A stretch of 64,000 bases of DNA from assembly GCA_030765405.1 (NCBI GenBank), contig JAVCCP010000071.1:72615-136614 (forward strand), in the 5' to 3' direction. The DNA is from Candidatus Ancaeobacter aquaticus. Its GTDB lineage: Bacteria; Auribacterota; Ancaeobacteria; Ancaeobacterales; Ancaeobacteraceae. Made by a program: the position numbers and the translations under genes. The notes under the pieces are model-generated. The model ran no database searches, was not told where the DNA came from, and worked only from the letters and a program-made list of their open reading frames with translations. This document shows positions 8,598 to 17,257 of the stretch, piece by piece; positions within the stretch are counted from its first letter, which is position 1, and the number at the start of each line of letters is the position of its first letter.

Positions 8598-9449
8598 CTA
8601 TTTTCCTTTTTCTGCACTTATTAAAGAATATATTCCAAGCGGTTCATGCTGAACTTTAAAATTGCTAAAACCGGCTTTTTTAAGGAGTGCGCAAACCTCA
8701 TCGACTGTCCGATAGCGTAGCTGCAGATTAAATATCCTTCGGGCGAACGGATCAACTCCATGCTTGTCTGATATGCTGTGAGTGACAATACTGCCACCGT
8801 CAACAAGTGCCCCGTAGGCAACTTTCATCAAACTTTCCACATGAGCATCACTAAGATATTCAATAATACCGATAAGCTTCACGATCTGTGGACTGACCTG
8901 TATATGCGTTTTCACATCGATAGCATCACCTTGTATAAAACTAACGGCACCATCAGAAAGACCTAATGATTTACAGAGGTTTTTTCCATATTCAAAAGCA
9001 TCAGAATCAAGATCAATCAAGAAAGCTGATACATTCTCTGTCTCGGAGAGCACCATACCGCTCATCACGTTTGCGCCGCTTCCTGCCCCAATACCAAGAA
9101 TATTTACATGTCCGTCAGGAGCATACCGTTTTATCAATTCGGCAATAACTTTAGAAAATAGCTTTTTTCTGTTACGCAAACCCATGGGGAAGATGCTGTG
9201 TCTGAGCGCTACCATATCAAGAAAATCTTTATACTGACCATTTTCGTAACTTATTTCCATCGATCGCCATCCGCCCGGACGCGCAACAGATTCTTTGAGA
9301 AGGTCACACTTTGAGTTCTCAATTGTATGGAGTATCCATGCGCGCGGCAAAATATAATTAATAAATGGATTAAGCACTATTTTCTTTATAATTGATTGTA
9401 ATGGCGTTATAACTTCGTATTCTATACCATCGACTATTTTTGTTGTCAT
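8598..9449 (-). CDS. Class I SAM-dependent methyltransferase
   Basis: 283 residues from ATG 9449, chosen for its AGAGGTG ribosome site. The SAM-binding loop is visible as NILGIGAGSGANV, followed by an acidic strand end (FLIDLDSDAFEYGK) and FIQGDAIDV. About 115 residues precede the Rossmann core and contain ARPGGWRSMEI, which I do not recognise as a named domain. It probably methylates a small molecule or lipid made by this locus. The substrate (hydroxyl, carboxyl or ring carbon) is not readable from sequence. Confidence 0.75.
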   Translation of the reverse strand: MTTKIVDGIEYEVITPLQSIIKKIVLNPFINYILPRAWILHTIENSKCDLLKESVARPGGWRSMEISYENGQYKDFLDMVALRHSIFPMGLRNRKKLFSKVIAELIKRYAPDGHVNILGIGAGSGANVMSGMVLSETENVSAFLIDLDSDAFEYGKNLCKSLGLSDGAVSFIQGDAIDVKTHIQVSPQIVKLIGIIEYLSDAHVESLMKVAYGALVDGGSIVTHSISDKHGVDPFARRIFNLQLRYRTVDEVCALLKKAGFSNFKVQHEPLGIYSLISAEKGK

Positions 9450-9500
9450 AAAACACCTCTTTTCTTCAATAAATTGCATCGTTACACAAAAGTCAAATAT

Positions 9501-11189
9501 TTACAACGAGCCACCATTATATGAAATTTCTCTTATAATATCAAATGCTTTCATATATTCATTATCTGATGAAAGAAAAACATTTTTATACTGCTCAACT
9601 CTCCCCTTTTGTTTCTCTGTATGATCTTTCTTAATAGTATCAAATGCCCCGTTTGGAACAATACTCACCGTCGGATTAAAAATTCTATGTGATTTACGCT
9701 TGCCTTCGTACTCCATATTCATTTTCTTTAAATTTTTGTCAATTTCACCGATCAATCTCTTTGCGATTTCATCGCGGGCAATCTTATGTTCCTCAATAAC
9801 AAACGTGTAATAAGGCCGCTCACCAGGACACGGAATAAACGTGAATGTATCAATATCAACGCCACAGGTATGCGCCGATTCTCTAACAGACTCGACAACC
9901 TGAAATTCGGTAACCTTCTCACCGGTCATTGATGATATGTGTTTACCTTTATTTAAAAATCGTATTATCGGCGCTTCATGATAAAAACCGGTTACTTCAA
10001 CTAAATCATGGATATTATATCTATACAGACCACTTGATGTCGTAAGCAAGATAAAATATTTCTTATCGACTATCAGTTCATCAGCAGTAAGAACCGTGGG
10101 GTTTTCTTTACTGGCTTCTTCCTCAGGGATAAATTCAAAAAATTGACTTTGGATATCCAAAACACCATTTGCCCCATTATTATCCATAGGAATTGACATC
10201 CTCCCTTCAGATGCAACGAGCCCTATATCACGAACCGGCGTATCTCCAAAATAATGCGGATATGAATCAAGATAGGTTGAAAGCGCGCCACCTTTCCAGT
10301 TGCAAAGAAGAGCCATATGCGGCCAGTAATCTTTCGGTAAAAGATCTCCTGATTTCGCAATGCATCGTTCTAATTCATAAGCACGCTTTTTATTGGGACG
10401 AATACATTTTTTAAGACTGTCCCTCAGCTCTGAAGATATCTGAATATGATCCGAAATTGTCCCATCATGGATATCGCGCACGAACGTTTCTTTTTGAGCT
10501 GCTACCAGTTTTACTAGGGTAAGTATCGTGCTCGGATTTGCGGTGGTGAGTGACCGCACATCTTTTGATATCGCAATCCTCATCATAAGGTAATATTTTG
10601 AGCTAACATCACGGACTTTATACACTCTGGATGGAACACTATAGATAAGCTTGGCAATACAACTCTGCTTTTCAGCGGAAAGTCCCGAAATAGCACCGCA
10701 GGGCACTCCTTTATCCGTACAAAATTCGTCATATGCCGAAGTAATAGGAAAAAACGTTTTATCGATTATAGCAGGGTAATCCGTATACACATAATGCCCC
10801 CACACGAACCATCCGCGGCGATAATCCTGCAAGAAAGTATGTGTTACCGGAATATATTTAGGTTCTCTCGTGGTGCCGCTCGTAAGCGCAAACATAATTA
10901 CTTTTGCGCCCTTACCAAACAGCGCGCCCAGATCTCCCTTTTTTACCCGCTCAATATACGGGTAAAAACGTGCGTAATCAGAGACGGGCAAATTCTTACG
11001 ATAAGAAGCAATATCGGTAATATTCTTGAAACCATATGTCTTTCCAAAATCACTTTCCTGATGAGAGCGAATTTTCTTCAAGAGAACATTTTGCTGGGTC
11101 TTTCTGACATCTTTTGAGGCATTCTCAAATTCTTGAGCAAGTTTCTTCGCGTGTTTCATAAGAACAGTAAACAATATTTTCTTTACCAT
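9501..11189 (-). CDS. GH3-family acyl-adenylate-forming enzyme
   Basis: 562 residues from ATG 11189. An earlier in-frame start lies inside a terminator hairpin and is rejected. The protein matches the GH3 branch of adenylating enzymes: a helical N-terminus with SDFGKTYGF, the nucleotide motif ALTSGTTREPKYIPVT, an SSGLYRYNIHDLVEV segment and an EKVTEFQV stretch before the C-terminal lid. Plant GH3 enzymes join carboxylic acids to amino acids through an acyl-AMP. Bacterial relatives often sit in polyketide or lipid loci such as dialkylresorcinol/flexirubin clusters. Here it may activate the starter acid or amidate the product. Confidence 0.75.
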   Translation of the reverse strand: MVKKILFTVLMKHAKKLAQEFENASKDVRKTQQNVLLKKIRSHQESDFGKTYGFKNITDIASYRKNLPVSDYARFYPYIERVKKGDLGALFGKGAKVIMFALTSGTTREPKYIPVTHTFLQDYRRGWFVWGHYVYTDYPAIIDKTFFPITSAYDEFCTDKGVPCGAISGLSAEKQSCIAKLIYSVPSRVYKVRDVSSKYYLMMRIAISKDVRSLTTANPSTILTLVKLVAAQKETFVRDIHDGTISDHIQISSELRDSLKKCIRPNKKRAYELERCIAKSGDLLPKDYWPHMALLCNWKGGALSTYLDSYPHYFGDTPVRDIGLVASEGRMSIPMDNNGANGVLDIQSQFFEFIPEEEASKENPTVLTADELIVDKKYFILLTTSSGLYRYNIHDLVEVTGFYHEAPIIRFLNKGKHISSMTGEKVTEFQVVESVRESAHTCGVDIDTFTFIPCPGERPYYTFVIEEHKIARDEIAKRLIGEIDKNLKKMNMEYEGKRKSHRIFNPTVSIVPNGAFDTIKKDHTEKQKGRVEQYKNVFLSSDNEYMKAFDIIREISYNGGSL

Positions 11190-11218
11190 GGGAGTTCCTC
11201 TGATACCGTTAAGAAAAA

Positions 11219-11244
11219 ATCCCCGGAAAGACACTTCCGGGGAT
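11219..11244 (-). terminator. Intrinsic terminator after the ACP gene
   Basis: A 10-bp perfect stem (ATCCCCGGAA with its complement), a 6-base loop and, on the minus strand, a T-rich run follow the ACP stop. It separates the ACP from the GH3 gene and could keep ACP mRNA far more abundant than the enzyme genes. Confidence 0.85.
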
Positions 11245-11272
11245 CATATGAACTACATTTGTACATCAATAA

Positions 11273-11668
11273 TTATGAAGGAACGTTTACCTTGTCAGAA
11301 ATGTAGTTAACCAACATAGAAACGGTAAACAAATTACCAAAATCGCTTATAACTGGATTTTTTTCAAATTCAGTTATATCCGCATAAGGTATTTTTTCTT
11401 TCAGTCTCAACAACCCCACTTCAGTCATCTTCCCATCTTTCACATTCTCATCGTTTGTGAGAAGATTCTCAGGAAAAAGGTCACCACGCGGTATCTTTAT
11501 CTTAAATGTCTTCTCAAGACGAAAAACAATATCAAGATAATCGATTGATTCAGCACCAAGATCCCTTGTTAAAGAAGATCCTGTTTCAATTTCATCCGGA
11601 TCAACACCCAATGCTTGAACAAGACATTCTCTCACTTTTTCGAAAACTTCATCTTTATTCGTAGACAT
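11273..11668 (-). CDS. Acyl carrier protein with long insertion
   Basis: 131 residues, about 50 more than a standard ACP. The phosphopantetheine site is Ser41 in RDLGAESIDYLD. After helix II (LDIVFRLEKTFKIKIPRGDLFPE) there is an insertion of about 40 residues before a normal-looking C-terminal helix (NLFTVSMLVNYISDKV). It should carry the growing chain for the two ketosynthases, the reductase and the dehydratases downstream. It has its own promoter and a strong AGGAGG ribosome site and is followed by a terminator, fitting high expression. The insertion may be a docking surface; that is inference. Confidence 0.85.
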   Translation of the reverse strand: MSTNKDEVFEKVRECLVQALGVDPDEIETGSSLTRDLGAESIDYLDIVFRLEKTFKIKIPRGDLFPENLLTNDENVKDGKMTEVGLLRLKEKIPYADITEFEKNPVISDFGNLFTVSMLVNYISDKVNVPS

Positions 11669-11733
11669 CCTATTTCCTCCTTTATAAACTAACGAGCTTA
11701 AATCTCTACTGCATTATTTTGTGTACAGGTTAG

Positions 11734-11761
11734 ATCCTACCAAAAATATTGATTGTGTCAA
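11734..11761 (-). promoter_or_regulatory. Sigma-70-like promoter for the ACP/lipid operon
   Basis: On the minus strand TTGACA and TAGGAT are separated by 16 bp, with an A/T-rich stretch upstream. It points at the ACP gene starting at 11668 and lies in the 118-bp gap after the ATPase D gene. Confidence 0.55.
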
Positions 11762-11787
11762 ATATTTTTTATAATAATACGTCAATA

Positions 11788-12429
11788 TCATGCCCTCAGC
11801 TTTTGCATGTTCTCTTTACGTTTTTTCACCTTCTTTATGATATAGAGCTCCTCTCTATCTCTTTCATCTAGAATATCTTCTATGAATTTAATGGTATTTT
11901 CACACCGCGGTATGTATATATTCTCCAGCGCATTCACTCTCATCTGATTTTTTTTAAATTCAAGCGCTATTCTATATACAGCTGTTTCCACTTCAGCAAG
12001 ATCACAAATAGCATACATCGCTTCAAACAACTTTCTGCGAGCCTCATCAAGTGAGGCGGGCGTACCCATCAACCCGTAACGAAGCTCAAAACGGCCTTTT
12101 TCAACATCTACCATCGGTATATTAACACCCATAACACTTGCAGGCACAACCTTGACTTCAATATCCGACGGGATAGAAAAAGCGATCTGATTAAACATAT
12201 GTGGCCCCATAGACATAACCGCATGAGCAATACTTTGGTACGCCTGAGCGAGATCCATCTTAAGTTTGGTTAAAGAACCCTTCAAGATATCTATCCTATT
12301 CAAGAGCTCTAAAACAAGAATCTCACGTTTTCGCTCAAGAAGATCATGACTCACTTTTGCAAATTCAAGTGTTTCTTTTAAATCTATTAACTTCGCTTTT
12401 GTTGGTGCTACATCAAGCAGTTCAGCCAC
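11788..12429 (-). CDS. atpD: V/A-type ATPase subunit D (central stalk)
   Basis: 213 residues. It starts MAELLDVAPTKAKLIDLKETLEFA, the long antiparallel coiled coil typical of subunit D, and ends in another long charged helix (EELYIIKKVKKRKENMQKLRA). It forms the rotor shaft inside the A3B3 head. The start codon is GTG at 12429. The only Shine-Dalgarno-like sequence, GGGAG eight bases upstream, is contributed by the last unit of a heptad repeat in the B-D gap. It is the last gene of the ATPase operon. Confidence 0.92.
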   Translation of the reverse strand: MAELLDVAPTKAKLIDLKETLEFAKVSHDLLERKREILVLELLNRIDILKGSLTKLKMDLAQAYQSIAHAVMSMGPHMFNQIAFSIPSDIEVKVVPASVMGVNIPMVDVEKGRFELRYGLMGTPASLDEARRKLFEAMYAICDLAEVETAVYRIALEFKKNQMRVNALENIYIPRCENTIKFIEDILDERDREELYIIKKVKKRKENMQKLRA

Positions 12430-12436
12430 TTTTCAA

Positions 12437-12513
12437 ACTCCCGACTCCGAACTCCGAACTACAGACTAAAATACATTTGGTCTGTGGTCTGCGGTCGGTG
12501 GTCTCTGGTCTTT
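12437..12513. repeat. Two inverted heptad-repeat arms between atpB and atpD
   Basis: The left arm (12437-12467) has 7-bp units actcccg, actccga (twice) and actacag. The right arm (12478-12513) has units such as tggtctg and cggtcgg. Read on opposite strands, both arms have the form GTCTGTR, separated by an AT-rich core of about 11 bp. The innermost 9-10 bp can pair. Confidence 0.8.
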
Positions 12514-12526
12514 CTTTTCTATTTTT

Positions 12527-13918
12527 TTATTTTTTTACAAAATGATGATGTTTCTGGATTTCATCCTGTGTTACACGTGTCAATTCACTCGGCGGTAAAA
12601 TAGAGAGGATATTCCATCCCAGGTCAAGCGATTCGATTATCGTACGATCTTCGTCTTCACCCTGCTGTAAAAAACGTGTTTCTAAGGCTTCTCCAAACTC
12701 AAGATAATCCCTGTCAATTTCAGAAAGTTCGTCTTCCCCAATAATTGACGCTAAACTCCTGATCTCCTGTACCTTCGCGTATGACGCGTACAGTTGGCTC
12801 GATAAATGCGCATGGTCAACACGTGTTTTACCTTTACCAATACCGTCTTTCATCAATCGCGATAGGGACGGCAACACCGCTATAGGAGGGTAGACCCCTA
12901 CTTGCGAAAGTCTCCTATCCAGCACTATCTGCCCTTCAGTAATATATCCTGAAAGGTCAGGAACCGGATGAGTAATATCGTCATTAGGCATACTGAGAAT
13001 CGGTATTTGCGTTATGGATCCTTTACACCCTGACACACGGCCGGTGCGCTCATAGATTTCAGCAAGATCACTGTAGAGATAGGAGGGATATCCTTTTCGT
13101 GCAGGCAAATCACCGCGTGAGCTTGCAACTTCCCTCAGGGCATTACAATAATTTATCATATCGGTCATTATTACCAATACATGCATGTCTTTTTCAAAAG
13201 CAAGATACTCAGCAAGAGTTAATGCCGCACGAGGAGTAATAACCGCTTCAATAGCAGGGTCACCCGCTAGATTTAAAAACATAACAACATTATTCAGCGC
13301 ACCAGATTGACGGAAACTCTCCTTAAAATAAAATGCTTCATCATGCTTGAGCCCCATACCAACAAAAACGATCGCAAAAGGACTATCTTCATCGGTGATC
13401 CGCACCTGTTTGGTTATCTGTGCCGCCAGTTTATTATGGGGGAGACCACTTCCCGTAAAAATAGGTAATTTCTGTCCTCGGGTAAGTGTATTCATCACAT
13501 CAATTGCGGTAATTCCTGTTTGAATAAAATCGTCCGGATATTCACGTGATGAAGGATTTATTGGTAAGCCCCCTATGTCCCGCACTTCACCTGATGTAAC
13601 GGGAGGACCACCATCTATCGGTCGTGCCTGTCCATCAAAAATCCGCCCTAACATATCTGTTGAAACATTTATCGTAAAAGATTTACCCAGGAATTTAACA
13701 TAGGTATCTTTCATCGTCATGCCGCTGGTACCTTCAAATACTTGAATAAGAGCTGACTGGCGTGAAACTTTCATGACTCTCCCCAGCCGTGTTGCCCCAT
13801 CACGCAGTTTCATCTCAACGACCTCGTCATATGCCACATCACTCACATTATTTATCTTTACAATCGGATCAATGATCTCATCAAGCCCTTTATATACTCT
13901 TCCTTTGGTATCTTTCAT
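12527..13918 (-). CDS. atpB: V/A-type ATPase subunit B (non-catalytic)
   Basis: 463 residues, the family's usual length. It carries the B-type beta-barrel and nucleotide-fold sequences ([37 protein letters not shown]) but no Walker A lysine loop, as expected for the regulatory subunit. [16 protein letters not shown] and the helical C-terminus are typical. It alternates with subunit A in the hexameric head. Start ATG 13918 follows AAAGGT; it lies 29 bp after subunit A. Confidence 0.96.
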   Translation of the reverse strand: MKDTKGRVYKGLDEIIDPIVKINNVSDVAYDEVVEMKLRDGATRLGRVMKVSRQSALIQVFEGTSGMTMKDTYVKFLGKSFTINVSTDMLGRIFDGQARPIDGGPPVTSGEVRDIGGLPINPSSREYPDDFIQTGITAIDVMNTLTRGQKLPIFTGSGLPHNKLAAQITKQVRITDEDSPFAIVFVGMGLKHDEAFYFKESFRQSGALNNVVMFLNLAGDPAIEAVITPRAALTLAEYLAFEKDMHVLVIMTDMINYCNALREVASSRGDLPARKGYPSYLYSDLAEIYERTGRVSGCKGSITQIPILSMPNDDITHPVPDLSGYITEGQIVLDRRLSQVGVYPPIAVLPSLSRLMKDGIGKGKTRVDHAHLSSQLYASYAKVQEIRSLASIIGEDELSEIDRDYLEFGEALETRFLQQGEDEDRTIIESLDLGWNILSILPPSELTRVTQDEIQKHHHFVKK

Positions 13919-13947
13919 AGCTATTACCTTTGTACGGTTATTATAAA

Positions 13948-15738
13948 TTATCCGGAAACGCTCGCCGTAGGGTTTCTTGAAAACTCACTTTTTAATTCCT
14001 TCATCTCCGTATCAATCTGATTAATACAATCATCGATCTTTTCAACATGCTCGTTCTCTACTTCTATTTTCAAGCGTTGTATCAACGAATAGCTCCTGAG
14101 TCCTGTAATACGCTTTATCGGCACGACCAACTCGACGAGCTCTTTACCCATCTGATAAAACTTAACGATCGCTTCCAGCAATTTTTCCTGTTTTTGAGGT
14201 GTTGCATACATGTCTATCGGATCAAGCGCATCCTGCATAAGAAACCCATTTTTAATTAAATATGCAACAGCCATTAAGAACCTTTGATCGTCCGGAAGCG
14301 TTTCCGGGCCGACCAGTTTCGCTATTTTCTGGCATTTATCATCTTCCTGCAAAATCCACATTATTAGTTTACGGCTTTTTGACCAGTCCGGATTATAGTT
14401 AGATTCCCACCACTTAGCCAAATATTCCGAGTAAGAACTAAAACTCTTAATCCACCCTATTGCAGGATAATGTCTTGAGTCGGCAAGTTCTTTCGATAGC
14501 GCCCAGAACGTGCCCACAAGCCCTTTTGTATACTGCGTTACCGGTTCAGTAAAATCACCTCCAGGAGGAGATACCGCGCCGATTATGGTCAAAGAACATG
14601 TTTTTCCGTTAAGTGTCTCGACATACCCTGCACGCTCATAAAAGGCAGATAAACGACTCGATAAATACGCTGGAAAACCCGACTCTGCAGGCATTTCTTC
14701 CAATCGTCCGGACAATTCTCTCAACGCTTCTGCCCAACGCGATGTAGAATCAGCCATAATGGCAACATGGTATCCCATGTCACGAAAATACTCGGCAATA
14801 GTCATGCCGGTATAAATTGATGCTTCACGGGCACTCACCGGCATATTAGACGTATTAGCAATAAGCACTGTTCTTTGAATGAGCGGCAGCCCGCTTTTCG
14901 GGTCAATAAGCTTTGGAAATTCACGTAAAACATCGGTCATTTCGTTTCCGCGTTCACCGCACCCAATATATACAATAATATCGGCGTCGCACCACTTTGC
15001 CAATTGTTGCTGCACAACCGTTTTCCCTGAACCAAACGGTCCGGGAATAGCTGCTGTACCACCCTTTGCAATGGGAAAAAGTGTATCAACAATACGCATT
15101 CCGGTAACGAGCGGCACATCAGGGAACTTTCTTTCCCGATAGGGACGAGGCGTTCTGATCGGCCAGCGTTGCGCCATGGTAAGATCTTTTACTCCTTGGG
15201 CCGTTTCTACCTTGGCAACAATATCCTCTACCGTATACTCGCCTTTATCAGCAATGAATGTGATTTTACCGCTTATACCGGGAGGAACTAATATCTTATG
15301 ATCGATCAGCTCTGTTTCTTTTACCGTACCAAGAATGCCTCCCTCAGCTATCTGGTCTCCATTTTTTACTGTCGGAACAAAAGGCCATTTAACATCTTTA
15401 TCAAGCGCACCGATCATAATACCGCTTTTAATGAATGTTCCTGATAGTTTTTTAATACCTTCAAGCGGCCGTTCGATACCATCAAACACTTTGGACAATA
15501 TTCCCGGTCCTAACTCAACTGAAAGAGGATGCCCACTGGTATAGATAGCTGCTCCTGGCTTTAACCCGCTTGTGTTTTCATAAACTTGTAATGTGAGAAG
15601 ATCTTCCTCAAATTTAATGACTTCTCCTATAAGATGGAGCTCTCCAACATACACCTGCTCCGAAATCTTCACTTCAAATGCACCTGATCCAACGACAATT
15701 GGACCATTAACCATTTCTACTTCACCGATCTTTTTCAA
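13948..15738 (-). CDS. atpA: V/A-type ATPase catalytic subunit A
   Basis: Catalytic nucleotide-binding subunit. The Walker A loop is [11 protein letters not shown], and the non-homologous insert typical of A subunits precedes it ([16 protein letters not shown]). [23 protein letters not shown] is the family signature region. The frame opens with TTG at 15750, but I prefer TTG 15738 ([16 protein letters not shown]): GGAGGAG lies five bases before it and family members begin this way. That gives 596 residues. In bacteria the complex may run as an ATPase pump or as a synthase. Confidence 0.95.
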   Translation of the reverse strand: MKKIGEVEMVNGPIVVGSGAFEVKISEQVYVGELHLIGEVIKFEEDLLTLQVYENTSGLKPGAAIYTSGHPLSVELGPGILSKVFDGIERPLEGIKKLSGTFIKSGIMIGALDKDVKWPFVPTVKNGDQIAEGGILGTVKETELIDHKILVPPGISGKITFIADKGEYTVEDIVAKVETAQGVKDLTMAQRWPIRTPRPYRERKFPDVPLVTGMRIVDTLFPIAKGGTAAIPGPFGSGKTVVQQQLAKWCDADIIVYIGCGERGNEMTDVLREFPKLIDPKSGLPLIQRTVLIANTSNMPVSAREASIYTGMTIAEYFRDMGYHVAIMADSTSRWAEALRELSGRLEEMPAESGFPAYLSSRLSAFYERAGYVETLNGKTCSLTIIGAVSPPGGDFTEPVTQYTKGLVGTFWALSKELADSRHYPAIGWIKSFSSYSEYLAKWWESNYNPDWSKSRKLIMWILQEDDKCQKIAKLVGPETLPDDQRFLMAVAYLIKNGFLMQDALDPIDMYATPQKQEKLLEAIVKFYQMGKELVELVVPIKRITGLRSYSLIQRLKIEVENEHVEKIDDCINQIDTEMKELKSEFSRNPTASVSG

Positions 15739-15756
15739 TTGCTCCTCCAACTCATA

Positions 15757-16386
15757 TTATTCAAAAACAATATCAGCAATGGTCATATACAAACACTCTT
15801 TTAGCCTCTCGGCACGAGCACTCCACGAATTATCATAGATAACAGAACTCGTATCATTGGCCATAATAACGCCTCCGGGTTGCAGCAGTGTTTCCTTCAA
15901 TAACTTCAAAGATACTTTTCGATTCGTTTTCTCCAAAAATCGTTTTTCAAAATCGCGGATCACGATTTGAGTCATGAGTGTGCGCTCACTGTCACCAACG
16001 CTCATAAAAACAATATCGTAATCCAGATTCATGAGCCCTTCTTCAACAAGATCGTATACTATCTCTGTATATTTTTTTTCGTCACACCAAGGACCATTGT
16101 CCCAAAGTGAATTCAACACCTCATGAACGATCTTATCTTTGGTTTTTAATGCGTGCAGCTTTGTCTCAAGCTCTGCATGAGCCTTGTTTTCTCTTTCGAG
16201 AAGCTTTGCTTTTGCTTTCGCTTCCTGTAACGCAAGATCAAGAGCACCTTCCGCTTGTCCTCTGGCGTTTTCTACAACATGCTCGACATATTCACGGGCC
16301 TTCTTTGTTTCTTCGTCACGAATATTTTCAGCACGAGAAACTATCTTTTTCTCTAGTAATGTCTTTTGTTTCTCAAGTGATTCCAT
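15757..16386 (-). CDS. atpE: V/A-type ATPase subunit E (peripheral stalk)
   Basis: 209 residues. The N-terminal half is one long charged helix rich in Glu, Lys and Ala (EEKKIVSRAE-like composition, ARGQAEGALDLALQEAKAKAK), and the C-terminal half is a small alpha/beta domain ending in SWSARAERLKECLYMTIADIVFE. This is the layout of peripheral-stalk subunit E, which pairs with subunit G/H. Its ATG overlaps the stop of subunit F by one base, so the genes are coupled. Assignment rests on architecture and position more than on a sharp motif. Confidence 0.85.
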   Translation of the reverse strand: MESLEKQKTLLEKKIVSRAENIRDEETKKAREYVEHVVENARGQAEGALDLALQEAKAKAKLLERENKAHAELETKLHALKTKDKIVHEVLNSLWDNGPWCDEKKYTEIVYDLVEEGLMNLDYDIVFMSVGDSERTLMTQIVIRDFEKRFLEKTNRKVSLKLLKETLLQPGGVIMANDTSSVIYDNSWSARAERLKECLYMTIADIVFE

Positions 16387-16691
16387 TAAATCGATATCCC
16401 TGTATTTTTAAGTACAAAATCCGCAACGGATTCAAGTTTTTGCTGAGGTTTTGACATGTCCGGTATATCCATAATAACCGGCACCTTTGTCTCCAGACGC
16501 AACTTTAAAAGTTGATCTTCCTGAGCTCGGTATAAACGTTCCGTTATCAATATAAGACCAATATCAGCGCGTTTTATAAGCGTATGAACATGTGCAAGCA
16601 CTTCATCACTTTTTTCTACGCCAAACACCTCGACCCCTAAAAGCGCAAATCCACGAGCGAGTTCCGGTTGTGCAACAACAGCAATCTTCAT
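16386..16691 (-). CDS. atpF: V/A-type ATPase subunit F
   Basis: 101 residues. It begins MKIAVVAQPELARGFALLGVEVFGV, the Rossmann-like fold of subunit F (compare the usual FRLLG motif), and has a middle strand GLILITERLY and VPVIMDIP before the C-terminal helix that contacts the rotor. It sits in the central stalk with subunit D. AGGGGAT precedes ATG 16691. The length and all core motifs fit the family. Confidence 0.9.
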   Translation of the reverse strand: MKIAVVAQPELARGFALLGVEVFGVEKSDEVLAHVHTLIKRADIGLILITERLYRAQEDQLLKLRLETKVPVIMDIPDMSKPQQKLESVADFVLKNTGISI

Positions 16692-16753
16692 ATCCCCTAC
16701 CTAATATGGCTGATCAAACATCGTTTCACCTAATAAAATGCTTATCCGCCATT

Positions 16754-17257
<504 letters not shown>

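Noticed and set aside
1-11668. Ladderane lipid cluster
   Set aside because: The KS/KR/DH set with methyltransferase is reminiscent, but no radical SAM or phytoene-desaturase-like genes lie in this block.
12437-12513. CRISPR array
   Set aside because: The repeat period is 7 bp with no spacers and no cas genes. It is a heptad array.
16107-16454. Plus-strand open frame across the ATPase E/F genes
   Set aside because: It is a shadow of well-supported minus-strand genes, with no ribosome site and no protein-like pattern.
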